The notes under the pieces are model-generated. The model was not told where the DNA came from, did not search any database, and worked only from the letters and a program-made list of their open reading frames with translations. Positions 26,196 through 34,973 of a DNA stretch of 64,000 nucleotides are shown piece after piece; position 1 is the stretch's first letter; every line of letters begins with the position of its first letter. A program made the position numbers and the translations under genes. Source of the stretch: Deltaproteobacteria bacterium RIFCSPHIGHO2_01_FULL_43_49 (GTDB lineage: Bacteria; UBA10199; SPLOWO2-01-44-7); assembly GCA_001798075.1 (NCBI GenBank), contig MGRG01000008.1:124001-188000 (forward strand), written 5' to 3'.

Positions 26196-26270
26196 GTAAT
26201 CCTCCTGTTGTGGCGCCACAAGGAATAGAAATTTACACATTTTGTCAACTCTATTATAACTGCCCAGGCA

Positions 26271-26933
26271 ATGCTAAAAGGTAAAAGGATTTTAATTACT
26301 TCGGGGCCAACGAGGATGCCGTTGGATGCGATGCGTTTTATCAGCAATCGCTCCACGGGGCGGTTTGGGACTTTGTTGGCAAAAGAGGCTTTGAAAAGGG
26401 GGGCGAAAGTAACCTTTATATATGGAGTGGGGAGCCAAACCCCGAAAGCCCCCCCAAAAGGCGTCGGACGCCTTTTATGTATCCCCGTCGAAACCAACCA
26501 AAAGGTAGCGTCTACCTTACGGTCACTTTTATTGCATTCCAGATACGATGTCGTCATTCACGCCATGGCAGTTTTGGATTTTCAGCCGAGCGGAGTAAAA
26601 AAAATCAAAACAAAAACGAAAAGAGGGGTTTGGAGTTTAAAACTCGTTCCAACGCCGAAAATTATCAACCAGATCAAAAAATGGTCCCCAAAAACTTTTT
26701 TGGTGGGGTTTAAGTTGGAAGTTGGGGTTTCTCAAAAAGAATTATTACGCAGGGCTCGTCGCCTTTTGCGTCAAACCAAAGCCGATTTAGTTTTGGCGAA
26801 TCAATTGACGGAAGGGGATGATAACAAGCATAGAGGGTTTTTATTAAATCGTGCTGGAAATATTTTGTATATGGGTAGAGGGAAAAAGCGACTTGCAAAT
26901 TTGATCATTAATGAAGTAGAAAAAGGGCTCTGA
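26271..26933 (+). CDS. coaB: Stand-alone phosphopantothenate-cysteine ligase (CoaB/DFP domain)
   Basis: 220 residues matching only the CoaB half of the usual bifunctional CoaBC. ILITSGPTRMPLDAMRFISNRSTGRFG is the conserved N-terminal region, followed by the LKLVPTPKII, FLVGFKLE and ADLVLANQL segments of the nucleotide-binding fold. The enzyme joins cysteine to 4'-phosphopantothenate in coenzyme A synthesis. The decarboxylase half (CoaC) is not next to it. A small perfect palindrome, AAAAGGCGTCGGACGCCTTTT less its outermost bases, is in frame near codon 62. tRNA-Leu follows eight bases after the stop. Confidence 0.8.
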   Translation: MLKGKRILITSGPTRMPLDAMRFISNRSTGRFGTLLAKEALKRGAKVTFIYGVGSQTPKAPPKGVGRLLCIPVETNQKVASTLRSLLLHSRYDVVIHAMAVLDFQPSGVKKIKTKTKRGVWSLKLVPTPKIINQIKKWSPKTFLVGFKLEVGVSQKELLRRARRLLRQTKADLVLANQLTEGDDNKHRGFLLNRAGNILYMGRGKKRLANLIINEVEKGL

Positions 26934-26941
26934 GGAAAATT

Positions 26942-27027
26942 GCCGAGGTGTTGGAATGGTATACAAGGTGGTCTCAAAAACCACTGGGCTCCGGCCCGTG
27001 TGGGTTCGACTCCCATCCTCGGCACCA
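26942..27027 (+). tRNA. tRNA-Leu (anticodon CAA)
   Basis: A class II tRNA: acceptor GCCGAGG/CCTCGGC, anticodon stem GTGGT/ACCAC with loop CTCAAAA (anticodon CAA, codon TTG), long variable arm TGGGCTCCGGCCCG, T arm GTGGG-TTCGACT-CCCAT, and an encoded CCA. It is 8 bases from coaB and 7 bases from the homing-endonuclease gene. Confidence 0.95.
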
Positions 27028-27034
27028 TTTAAGA

Positions 27035-27760
27035 ATGCCAAAACTGAAAAGCCCTGCAAAAGAATTCACATGGTCTCCTAAACTGGCTTATGCAATTGGG
27101 CTTATTACAACAGATGGCAACCTCTCCAAAGATAGACGTCATATTGTTTTACGTTCTTCAGATCTCGAACAGCTAGAAAATTTTAGAAGCTGTTTAAAAC
27201 TTTCTAATAAAATAGGAACACCAAAAGTTTCCGGTCAGTACGGTAAAAGGGTTTGTTATCGAATACAATTTGGAGATGTACAATTTTATCAATGGCTTTT
27301 GAAAATTGGTTTATCACCAGCGAAAACTTATACTTTAGGCCCAGTTAACGTACCGGATGAATTCTTCCGAGATTTCTTAAGGGGACATCTTGATGGTGAT
27401 GGGAGCATTTCAATCTATCAAGACAAATATAATACAGCTAAACATGCCGATTATATTTATTTGCGTTTATTGGTAAGGTTTATATCTGCTAGTCGGGCTC
27501 ACATAGAATGGGTTCGAGCAAACATATTAAGATTGTTGGGCTTGAAAGGGGACCTCTTTGAAATTCACTCAAAAAGGGTATCGAGAACTAGTATATGGCA
27601 ACTGAAATATATGAAGAAAGAATCTATCAAACTTCTTCCATGGCTTTATTATTCTCAAGATATCCCGTGTTTGCTAAGAAAGCGCAACAAAGCAGAGAAA
27701 GCTCTTGCCTTAATTTCAAACAAGAAGCGAAAAACGTATACTTTTAAAAGGGTCGCTTAA
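27035..27760 (+). CDS. LAGLIDADG-type homing endonuclease, free-standing
   Basis: 241 residues from the ATG at 27035; the frame also runs back through the tRNA, which cannot be coding. Two LAGLIDADG motifs are visible, LAYAIGLITTDG (17-28) and FLRGHLDGDGS (114-124), each with the catalytic acidic residue. It is therefore a monomeric two-domain enzyme. It begins 7 bases after the CCA of tRNA-Leu and has no Shine-Dalgarno. It may be translated from the fragment released by tRNA 3' processing. It is not inside an intron or intein. The DNA target may be the tRNA region. Confidence 0.83.
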   Translation: MPKLKSPAKEFTWSPKLAYAIGLITTDGNLSKDRRHIVLRSSDLEQLENFRSCLKLSNKIGTPKVSGQYGKRVCYRIQFGDVQFYQWLLKIGLSPAKTYTLGPVNVPDEFFRDFLRGHLDGDGSISIYQDKYNTAKHADYIYLRLLVRFISASRAHIEWVRANILRLLGLKGDLFEIHSKRVSRTSIWQLKYMKKESIKLLPWLYYSQDIPCLLRKRNKAEKALALISNKKRKTYTFKRVA

Positions 27761-27762
27761 AA

Positions 27763-27990
27763 CTACTTCTTCTTTTTGCGCTTTTTTTCGTCTTTTTCTT
27801 CCTCGAACTCGATGACTTTGACTTTGGAATCGGCGATTTCGCGAAGGGCGGTTACGATTTCCTTATTTTTGCAATCCACAAGGGGGTTAGAACCCTTGAA
27901 GATCATTTTAGTTCGTTTGGCGGCAGCATGGACTAATGCAAACCGGTTTTCAACTTGGGTCAAACAATCTTCAACAGTAACTCTGGCCAT
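27763..27990 (-). CDS. rpoZ: RNA polymerase omega subunit
   Basis: 75 residues: [28 protein letters not shown] is the conserved N-terminal helix pair of omega, followed by [16 protein letters not shown] and a Lys/Glu-rich tail. AAGGAG five bases before the ATG supports the start. Omega helps assemble and stabilise RNA polymerase. A 38-base perfect palindrome lies 18 bases upstream, in the probable leader. It converges with the homing-endonuclease gene. Confidence 0.93.
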   Translation of the reverse strand: MARVTVEDCLTQVENRFALVHAAAKRTKMIFKGSNPLVDCKNKEIVTALREIADSKVKVIEFEEEKDEKKRKKKK

Positions 27991-28008
27991 TGTATCTCCT
28001 TGTTTGCA

Positions 28009-28046
28009 GAAGGGGACGTTCCCCTTGCAAGGGGAACGTCCCCTTC
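28009..28046. repeat. 38-bp perfect palindrome (GGGGACGTTCCCC type)
   Basis: GAAGGGGACGTTCCCCTTG is followed directly by its exact reverse complement. It would form a very stable hairpin in the rpoZ leader on one strand. I see no second copy in this window. The 88 bases to the histidine kinase start hold nothing else I can name. Confidence 0.75.
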
Positions 28047-28133
28047 GGAGGTGTCTAGCTAGTATGTTGTGGCAAAAATGTCAAGTTTTTCAAGGCGTTT
28101 GACGCATCTTTTAATCTATGTTAACTCCCATTT

Positions 28134-30071
28134 ATGCCCTTAAAAAGCTTAATTGACCTCTCTCTTCCCGAATATAGGGAACGGCACATTTTTACCACCA
28201 AACTCCGTTTGGTCCTTTTTGTCGGCTTTTGGATCCCCTATCTTTATTTCTTTTATCAAGTTTTGGGCCAGCTCCAAGTTGTCACCGCTATCGTCATCGT
28301 CTGTTTCGTCTTGACGATGCTTTCCTATTTTTGGGTGTTGCGAGACCGGTTTATTTTCCTTTCTGTAATCACCGAAGTGGTTGCCGATTTGGTCACAATC
28401 ACAACCATCGTTTATATTACGGAAGGGCCCTATAGTGATTTTTTCACTATTTACCTTTTCTATATTTTTGTCGCCGGTATTTTTTATAATTATGTTTTGG
28501 CCTTTTTGATTGCGTTGGCATGCACTCTTTTTTACGGAAGTTTTTTGTTGCTCTGTCAGTTTCAAATCATTCCTCCCCTTATTATCGATTGGGGAAATCA
28601 AATACCGATTGAATCTCATTCTCCGCAATATCATTTTGCCTTTTGGGCCATTTTTTCGGTCCTGGTTATTTATGGGGTGAAGGTCGCCAGTTATTTTGGT
28701 CAGAGACGAGAAAGAATGTTGGAGGCGCGCAACAAAGAACTCACGGCACTTGCTCATATGGGTTCTACGATCCGTTCTATTATTTCTTTAGACCAGGTTT
28801 CAGAACAGATTGTTCAAGGTTTGCAGGCTGGCCTCGAGCTCGATTTAACACTCCTTGTTTTATTCGACCGAGAAAAAGAGGAGATCCGCTGTCTATCTCC
28901 AAAAGACCATCGCATTGTAAAAAAGGTCTTGGGGTTGGTTGGAGATAAACTGGGGGAAATTTCCTTTCCCCTGGATGCCCCTGAAAATTCGGCATTGCAA
29001 GCCATCAAGAATCACCAGATCATTTATAGAAAAAACTTAGAAGAAATTTTGATTGGGTTGGAACCGCCTTTGCCAAAATCCCTGATTGGCGAAATTCAAA
29101 AGTCGATTGGGTTTAAAAAAATGGTTGGGGTTCCCCTAGTTGCGGAAAGAGAATTATTGGGGGCCTTGATCGGTTTTACGCAAGAAAGCCACATCGATCA
29201 GCAAACAGTCAAAAGCCTTGATGCGTTTGCAAACCAGGCCGCTCTTATTTTGGAGACGGCCCTTTTGATTCAGAAATTGCGTCAAGCCAATGAAGATTTG
29301 AAAGAGGCCAACCGTGTGAAATCAGAATTTTTGGCAACGATGAGTCATGAATTACGCACACCGCTTACTGCCATTATCGGTTTTTCTGAATTGCTGATGG
29401 AAGGAGTAATGGGAAAAATGAGCGAAGAGCAGATGGATAGTCTTCGCGAAGTTCTCAATAACGGTGCGACTTTGCTCGACATGATCAACAATCTTTTGGA
29501 TATGGCAAAGGTTGAGGCAGGTAAAATGGAACTAGAGATTCATCCCTTTGATCTTTCTGATTTGTTGCAAAGACTGACACAGACTATTGCTTCTCTTGTG
29601 CACCGCAAAAATCATGAGTTGGTATTGGATCTTCCAAAAAATGTCCCCCCCATTCAAGCGGATGAAAAAAAAGTACAGCAAGTTTTGCTCAACTTGCTTT
29701 CCAATGCCATCAAATTTACGCCGGAAGGTGGCAAAATAAGCATTGAGCTAAAACATTATAATGGAAGGAAGTGGTGGGAAAAAGCCTCATGGCAGAAAAA
29801 GATTGTCGACACCCAAATTTTTGAAAAAGGGGCTTTTGAACTTTCTGTGCGAGATACAGGCATGGGGATCAAAAAAGAAAATCTTTCAAAAGTTTTTGAA
29901 ATGTTTGCCCAAGCCGATAGTTCTGTAACCCGCAGTCATGGAGGTACCGGTTTGGGACTGACATTGGCCAAACAGTTTGTTGAGCTTCAAAAAGGTCTCA
30001 TTTGGGTAGAATCGGAATATGGTAAAGGGGCTACCTTTACTGTTATTTTACCAGCGGTTGTGATAGCCTAA
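28134..30071 (+). CDS. Membrane sensor histidine kinase with GAF domain
   Basis: 645 residues: six membrane segments in residues 20-195, a coiled linker, a GAF domain at about 215-385, then HisKA (SHELRTPL, phospho-acceptor His405) and HATPase_c. The ATPase shows the N box (LLNLLSNAIKFTPEGG), G1 box (DTGMGI), F box (FEMFAQAD) and G2 box (GGTGLGLTLAK). No response regulator is adjacent. It is directly upstream of gspC, separated by a strong hairpin. That could mean control of secretion, but the partner is not in the window. Confidence 0.9.
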   Translation: MPLKSLIDLSLPEYRERHIFTTKLRLVLFVGFWIPYLYFFYQVLGQLQVVTAIVIVCFVLTMLSYFWVLRDRFIFLSVITEVVADLVTITTIVYITEGPYSDFFTIYLFYIFVAGIFYNYVLAFLIALACTLFYGSFLLLCQFQIIPPLIIDWGNQIPIESHSPQYHFAFWAIFSVLVIYGVKVASYFGQRRERMLEARNKELTALAHMGSTIRSIISLDQVSEQIVQGLQAGLELDLTLLVLFDREKEEIRCLSPKDHRIVKKVLGLVGDKLGEISFPLDAPENSALQAIKNHQIIYRKNLEEILIGLEPPLPKSLIGEIQKSIGFKKMVGVPLVAERELLGALIGFTQESHIDQQTVKSLDAFANQAALILETALLIQKLRQANEDLKEANRVKSEFLATMSHELRTPLTAIIGFSELLMEGVMGKMSEEQMDSLREVLNNGATLLDMINNLLDMAKVEAGKMELEIHPFDLSDLLQRLTQTIASLVHRKNHELVLDLPKNVPPIQADEKKVQQVLLNLLSNAIKFTPEGGKISIELKHYNGRKWWEKASWQKKIVDTQIFEKGAFELSVRDTGMGIKKENLSKVFEMFAQADSSVTRSHGGTGLGLTLAKQFVELQKGLIWVESEYGKGATFTVILPAVVIA

Positions 30072-30135
30072 CCCCACCACCTGTCTCATTGACGAAGACA
30101 ATTGGCCCTTCTGGCCAAGAGACAGGTGGTGGGGT
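30071..30135. repeat. Long hairpin between the histidine kinase and gspC
   Basis: ACCCCACCACCTGTCTC (30071-30087) pairs exactly with GAGACAGGTGGTGGGGT (30119-30135). A second stem, TTGGCC/GGCCAA (30102-30118), lies within. It begins at the kinase stop codon and ends 8 bases before the gspC ATG, so its 3' arm (GGTGGTGGGG) may also hide a ribosome site. No T run follows, so a simple terminator is less likely. Confidence 0.7.
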
Positions 30136-30143
30136 AAAACACC

Positions 30144-31085
30144 ATGGGTGGTCTGCTTAAACAGTATCTTTGGGTCTTGGATTTAGTCACCATTTTATTT
30201 TGCTCTTTTTTTGCGGCGAAACTCACAAGCGTTTATCTAAGCAGACTCATTGAAGTAGAACGCCCTCTTGCCAAACTGGTTGTGGCGGAATCGACTACAA
30301 CCGCCGCGCGCACAACACCCCCCGCATCGGATTATAAAATTATCGTTGAGAGAAATATTTTTGATTCGACAGAATTGCCGCCAGAAGAACCGCCACCAGA
30401 CGTGGCTCTGACAGCCCCAATCACGGGTGAGGCCCTACCCACCACTTTGGGGATCAAGGTCATGGGGGTTTTGGTGGTGGGCAAAGGAGTCGATGAACGC
30501 TCTTCGGCAACCATTGAAGGGGGTCAGGGTGGTGCGGCCGTCGACACCTATGCGGTAGGGACAGAAAATGGTTTTGCACCCGGTACGAAGCTAACCAAGG
30601 TGAAACCAGACAGAATCGAATTTATTCATAATGGACGTCTCGAATATGCGTTAGTTGAGGATGAAGGTGGGGAAAGCATTTTTGGCCCTCCTCCGGCCAT
30701 GACAACGGCTGCGACCCCGGTTTCTTCTGCACCGGTAGAACCTGGCCAAGCTATTAAAAAGACTGGGGAAAATAAATTTGTGATTGATCAAAAAGAGGTT
30801 CAAAATGCCCTAATCAATGTCGATCAACTTTATACAGAGATTAGGGCAGTGCCGAATTTTGCCGGTGGAAAAGTGTCTGGAATGAAGATTTTATCGGTGA
30901 AGCAAGGCTCGATTTTTGATAAGCTGGGACTTCAACGAGGGGACATATTGGAAAAGATTAATGGCCAAGAATTGGACGTCAAGCGAGGCTTTGAAATTTT
31001 TGGTCAGCTAAAGGATGAAAAAAGGCTGACTCTCGATTTGGTCCGTCAAGGGGCTAATCAGAGTTTTGAATATGAAATACGTTAG
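30144..31085 (+). CDS. gspC: Type II secretion system protein GspC
   Basis: 313 residues: a short cytoplasmic start, one membrane helix (LVTILFCSFFAAKLTSVYL), then the periplasmic HR domain (YKIIVERNIFDS, LGIKVMGVLVVG). Near 215-313 is a PDZ domain (GSIFDKLGLQRGDILEKINGQEL). GspC links the inner-membrane platform to the secretin GspD. Its end overlaps the gspD frame by 20 bases. Confidence 0.92.
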   Translation: MGGLLKQYLWVLDLVTILFCSFFAAKLTSVYLSRLIEVERPLAKLVVAESTTTAARTTPPASDYKIIVERNIFDSTELPPEEPPPDVALTAPITGEALPTTLGIKVMGVLVVGKGVDERSSATIEGGQGGAAVDTYAVGTENGFAPGTKLTKVKPDRIEFIHNGRLEYALVEDEGGESIFGPPPAMTTAATPVSSAPVEPGQAIKKTGENKFVIDQKEVQNALINVDQLYTEIRAVPNFAGGKVSGMKILSVKQGSIFDKLGLQRGDILEKINGQELDVKRGFEIFGQLKDEKRLTLDLVRQGANQSFEYEIR

Positions 31086-33870
31086 GTTAAAAAAGGAACG
31101 GGGCCTGTCCCTCCGTGTTTTTGTGGGGGCCCCTAACAAAACCCCACAACAAACACTCCGGACCACCCGTTCCTTTTTTAATAAATCTTTTGGTTTTGTT
31201 TTTTTTGTTCTTATAACTTTCTCAGCTTATGCTCAGCTTCCTGAGGGAGCGGCGCAACTTCCAGGGGCAGAGGATGTTTTTACGCCACAAGTTGAGCAAC
31301 CGACTCCTCCTTCAGAAACAAAGGCAGAAACGGTACCCACTGAGGCTCAAAAAACTGAGGCTCAAAAAGAAGAAGAACAACCGGTCAGTCCAGAAGAAGA
31401 GCTTGTCTATCTCAATGTGCAAGATCAAGACATCAAAGAAATCATCAAGCAAATCAGCAAGGCAACAGGGCGTAATTTTATTATCGATGCAAAAGTTTCC
31501 GGCAAGATCACGATCCTTTCAAATAAAATGATGAGCAAAGAGGAGGCCTATCAAGCCTTTCTCTCGGCTTTACAGGTTGCCGGATTTACAACAGTGGCCG
31601 GCCCTGGCGGTGTTTTGAAAATTATTCCAACAAGAGATGCTAAAAATTTTCCAATTCCAACCCACGTTGATTCCACACCCTACACAGACAGTTACATTAC
31701 AAGACTCATCAAAATGGAAAACATCAGTGCCAACGACATGGCAGAAGCCATCAAAGGTTTGATTTCCAGAGATGGGAATTTGTTTGCTTATCCAGAAACC
31801 AACACACTTGTTTTGACAGACTCCGGAACTAACATTGATCGCTTGATGAAAATCATCAAAGAGTTGGATCAAGAAGGGCCTCAACAAACTGTTGAAATTA
31901 TCCCAATTCACTTTGCCTCAGCCAAAGAGTTGGCAAGCATTGTCTTGAAAATTTTTGAGGAACAGAAAGGCAAGGGAGGTGGAGCCAGACCAACTGGAGG
32001 CTTGGAAGAAGGGGCTCAGGTTTCCCAAATCATTGCGGATGACAGAACCAATTCACTCATCGTGTTGGCAACAAAAAGGGCCATGGAGAAAGTCAAAGAA
32101 CTGATCAACCGTTTGGATGCCAAATTGGAAGAGGGGGCCGAAGGAAAAATTCATGTCCATTATCTGAAGTATGCCAAGGCCAAGGACATTACATCGGTAT
32201 TGCAGGGTTTGGCGGGTCAGGCTGCAAAACCACCCGGACAGGGTGGAGCCGACAAAGGGCCAATCATTGCTGAGTTGGAAGATTTTAAAGTTTCTGCCGA
32301 TGAGACGACAAACTCTCTTTTGATCACGGCGAGTGCAAAGACCTACAATAACTTGGTCGAAAAAGTCATCGACAAGCTCGATATTCCAAGAAAGCAAGTC
32401 TATCTTGAAGCGATGGTCATTGAGTTTACGCTGGCACGCAAAAAAGAATTTGGCATTTCAGCGCATGGTGGAGTTGCCGGTGGATCAACGGTTGGATTTG
32501 GAGAAACATTCAAACAGTTAACAAATTTGTTTGATCCCTTGGCGGCGGGGACTTTTGCCGCCCCCGGTTTGTTGGGGGGCATTTTATCAACCAGAACGGT
32601 GGATATTAAGGTTTTGGACAAAGATGGAGCCCAAAAAACAATCAGTCTGCCCGCATTTTCTGCTTTCTTAACGGCTTTAAATTCTTTTGGTGACACCAAC
32701 ATTGTTGCCAGCCCCAATCTTTTGGCCCTCGATAACGAAGAATCTTCTATCGAAATTATCAGGAAAGAACCGGAGGCGGGACAGACAACCATCACAGGAA
32801 CGGGGCTTTCTCAAGCTGGACCGCCTAGTCGCGTGGAGGCTGGTTTGAAATTAAAACTGACCCCGCAAATTACCGAAAGGGGTGCTGTGCGGATGAAGAT
32901 TGATCAGTCGTATTCTTCCTTCGTTACGCCGGCCAATACTACTCTCGGCTCTCAAGCCATTGTTGAAAGAAAAGTGGCCACTTCTGTTATTACTAATGAT
33001 GCCCAAACGGTGGTCATTGGCGGTTTGATGGAAGATAAAATCATCACTGCCAAGACTAAAGTTCCGATTTTGGGTGATATTCCTTTGCTCGGCTATCTTT
33101 TTCAAAAGAAAGAAACAACAAAAGGGAAAAGTAATCTTTTGTTGTTTATCACGCCGCATATTATTCGAGATTCAGGCGATTTTCAAAATGTCTTGAGTAG
33201 AAAACTGGCTCAGCAAGACGATTTTTTAGATAAAAATTTCAAACGTAAAGAAAAGAAGACTATCGAAACAACGATTGAAGGGCACAATCCAGACCTTTTG
33301 GATATTTTGGCAAAAGCCCCTGCTTCTTCTGCCTCTTCTACTGCCCTACCGCCGATGAGCGCACAAGAAAGGATGGCTTATACCCCTGCGGTGATTACGG
33401 CCAAGCCAGATGATGAACCACGGATAACAATTGTTTTGCCTGCGCGTTCAGAGGAATCTTTTGAACCACCCGCGCTCCCCAAAGAAGAAAAACGCTCTAA
33501 GAAAAAGATCAAAGAAGAAACGGTGATAGAAGAAGCGCCGAAGACGACAACAAAAAAATCGGTTGAGGTGAAACCGATAGAAAAAGAAATGATTGAAACT
33601 AAAGAGACGGAAAAACCGGCGACCAAATCTGTCCCTAAATCGGCTCCGGAATCAGCACCTCCGACTATCGAAGTCATTCCACCAAAGCCCGCCAAAAAAG
33701 AGGCGAAGGCAACGGCTCCCATTGAGCCGGCACCCATGAAAGTGGAATCAAAACCAAAAACCCAAAAGACAGAGACAAAGAAGTCAACCACCGGTGGCAG
33801 CAGCACTAAAATGAAGCACGCCCCCGTCATTACCCTTCCCCCCGGCACCACCCCGGATATGGGAGAATAA
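31066..33870 (+). CDS. gspD: Type II secretion system secretin GspD with long charged C-terminal tail
   Basis: 934 residues. The signal peptide core (FGFVFFVLITFSAYA) lies about 40 residues in, because a 91-base palindromic repeat is in frame ahead of it and encodes VGAPNKTPQQ. The N0 domain (LNVQDQDIKEIIKQISKATGRNFIID), N1-N3 domains, and secretin core (VASPNLLALDNEES, VPILGDIPLLGYLF) follow, with FITPHIIRD at the end of the core. The last 190 residues are a Lys/Glu/Pro/Thr-rich tail without known fold. GspD forms the outer-membrane pore. The start inside gspC implies coupling; an ATG at 31072 is an alternative. Confidence 0.93.
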   Translation: MNMKYVRLKKERGLSLRVFVGAPNKTPQQTLRTTRSFFNKSFGFVFFVLITFSAYAQLPEGAAQLPGAEDVFTPQVEQPTPPSETKAETVPTEAQKTEAQKEEEQPVSPEEELVYLNVQDQDIKEIIKQISKATGRNFIIDAKVSGKITILSNKMMSKEEAYQAFLSALQVAGFTTVAGPGGVLKIIPTRDAKNFPIPTHVDSTPYTDSYITRLIKMENISANDMAEAIKGLISRDGNLFAYPETNTLVLTDSGTNIDRLMKIIKELDQEGPQQTVEIIPIHFASAKELASIVLKIFEEQKGKGGGARPTGGLEEGAQVSQIIADDRTNSLIVLATKRAMEKVKELINRLDAKLEEGAEGKIHVHYLKYAKAKDITSVLQGLAGQAAKPPGQGGADKGPIIAELEDFKVSADETTNSLLITASAKTYNNLVEKVIDKLDIPRKQVYLEAMVIEFTLARKKEFGISAHGGVAGGSTVGFGETFKQLTNLFDPLAAGTFAAPGLLGGILSTRTVDIKVLDKDGAQKTISLPAFSAFLTALNSFGDTNIVASPNLLALDNEESSIEIIRKEPEAGQTTITGTGLSQAGPPSRVEAGLKLKLTPQITERGAVRMKIDQSYSSFVTPANTTLGSQAIVERKVATSVITNDAQTVVIGGLMEDKIITAKTKVPILGDIPLLGYLFQKKETTKGKSNLLLFITPHIIRDSGDFQNVLSRKLAQQDDFLDKNFKRKEKKTIETTIEGHNPDLLDILAKAPASSASSTALPPMSAQERMAYTPAVITAKPDDEPRITIVLPARSEESFEPPALPKEEKRSKKKIKEETVIEEAPKTTTKKSVEVKPIEKEMIETKETEKPATKSVPKSAPESAPPTIEVIPPKPAKKEAKATAPIEPAPMKVESKPKTQKTETKKSTTGGSSTKMKHAPVITLPPGTTPDMGE
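31089..31179. repeat. Palindromic repeat family A, copy 1 (in frame in gspD)
   Basis: Outer arms AAAAAAGGAACGGG and CCCGTTCCTTTTTT pair perfectly. The core carries GGGCCTGTCCCT, then TGTGGGGGCCCCTAACAAAA and CCCCACAACAAACACTCCGG. The core is nearly identical to those at 50479-50594 and 54022-54116, but the outer arms differ. It is read as codons 9-38 of gspD. Confidence 0.85.
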
Positions 33871-33877
33871 TGCTATA

Positions 33878-34942
33878 ATGTTTCCTTTTACTCTTTGGCT
33901 GATGCTTTTAACCGCGATGTCGTCAGGGCTGCAAGCTCAGTCTCAACCCAACCCACAAATAACTCAAATCGATGCTACGACGTTAGCTTCTGTTTTGCTG
34001 ACTCCCAATGAAGTTCAGAAAATAAAAAACATTCCTTTGGTCAACCCGGCAACAATCAAATTCTATGGTCGTTTGGGAACGAATCGTGACGTCATTTTTA
34101 ATTTTTCTATCGCGCGCACTTGGCATCGCCCTCAAAATATATGGACCTTGATCGTTAATGCCCTGACCGCTTTTCCCTCTGCCGAAGCGGCCAAAGAGGG
34201 GTTGGCAGTTTTGAGCCGAGAGGGAGAACAACTTTCCAACGCAAACCCAGTTGGTGATCAATCGATTGCAAAGTTTCAAGAACCAAAAGGAGAAGAACCT
34301 GCCTTCATTGCCTATTATTTTACGGTAGGACCTTATGTCGCCCAGGTCACGGTTTTTGGCGATCCAAATGTACACGGTGAAAAAGAGATGTTTGTTTCAC
34401 ACTTGGAACCGGCTGCTCATACCTTGGCCAAGGCACAGGAGGAAAAAATGCGCCCTCTTTTGAGTGGAACAATTCCTCTTGTGGAAAGAGATTTCTCCTC
34501 TCTTCGATTTCCACAGAATCTTGCAGGAACAACCTTGCTTGGCAGTGCACCGGTCACTCCTTTAGAATGGCGCACGTTGGAAAAAGACACTGCCAAAACC
34601 ACGATTGCGGGATTTCAAAAGGGGGCCACACGCAGTTTTCATCTCATGGCTCGTCCAGAAGAAATTGCCCGTGTTGCTGTTTTTACTTTTGATACCGATG
34701 CCAATGCAAAAGCCTTCGTCAAAGAATTAACCGCAAGAAAATTGCCCAAAATTCCTCTGCCGCCAGAGCTTAAGAACAATGGAGTTGCTGTGGATGTTAC
34801 ACAATACGAAATTCTGGAATTTCGAGGTGCAAAAGGAAGCCGATCCGTCGATATCCTCCTTCTTTCCCCTTTTGGAAAAATCGACAAAAAGGAAGCCAAG
34901 AAAGACCTCATAGACTTTGCAAAACAACTCCTGGCTTATTAG
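33878..34942 (+). CDS. Unknown secreted protein behind gspD
   Basis: 354 residues with a signal peptide (FPFTLWLMLLTAMSSGLQAQ). A mixed alpha/beta body contains NIWTLIVNALTAFPSAEAAKEG and a similar second half (VFTFDTDANAKAFVKELTARK), so it may be two copies of one fold. I do not recognise the family. The ATG is 8 bases after the gspD stop, making it part of the T2SS operon. A periplasmic or secreted role in the T2SS is a guess from position. Confidence 0.7.
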   Translation: MFPFTLWLMLLTAMSSGLQAQSQPNPQITQIDATTLASVLLTPNEVQKIKNIPLVNPATIKFYGRLGTNRDVIFNFSIARTWHRPQNIWTLIVNALTAFPSAEAAKEGLAVLSREGEQLSNANPVGDQSIAKFQEPKGEEPAFIAYYFTVGPYVAQVTVFGDPNVHGEKEMFVSHLEPAAHTLAKAQEEKMRPLLSGTIPLVERDFSSLRFPQNLAGTTLLGSAPVTPLEWRTLEKDTAKTTIAGFQKGATRSFHLMARPEEIARVAVFTFDTDANAKAFVKELTARKLPKIPLPPELKNNGVAVDVTQYEILEFRGAKGSRSVDILLLSPFGKIDKKEAKKDLIDFAKQLLAY

Positions 34943-34944
34943 TC

Positions 34945-34973
34945 TACCACCAGGTGCCTGGCACCCTGTGGTA
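34945..34973. repeat. Hairpin repeat, GGTGCCTGGCAC family, copy 2
   Basis: TACCACCAGGTGCC and GGCACCCTGTGGTA flank one T, with outer arms TACCAC/GTGGTA. It fills the gap between the convergent unknown secreted gene and the PIN toxin gene and may serve as terminator for both. Confidence 0.7.

Noticed and set aside
28149-28757. 202-codon minus-strand frame
   Set aside because: It is antisense to the membrane part of the histidine kinase, Asn/Lys-rich and without family features.
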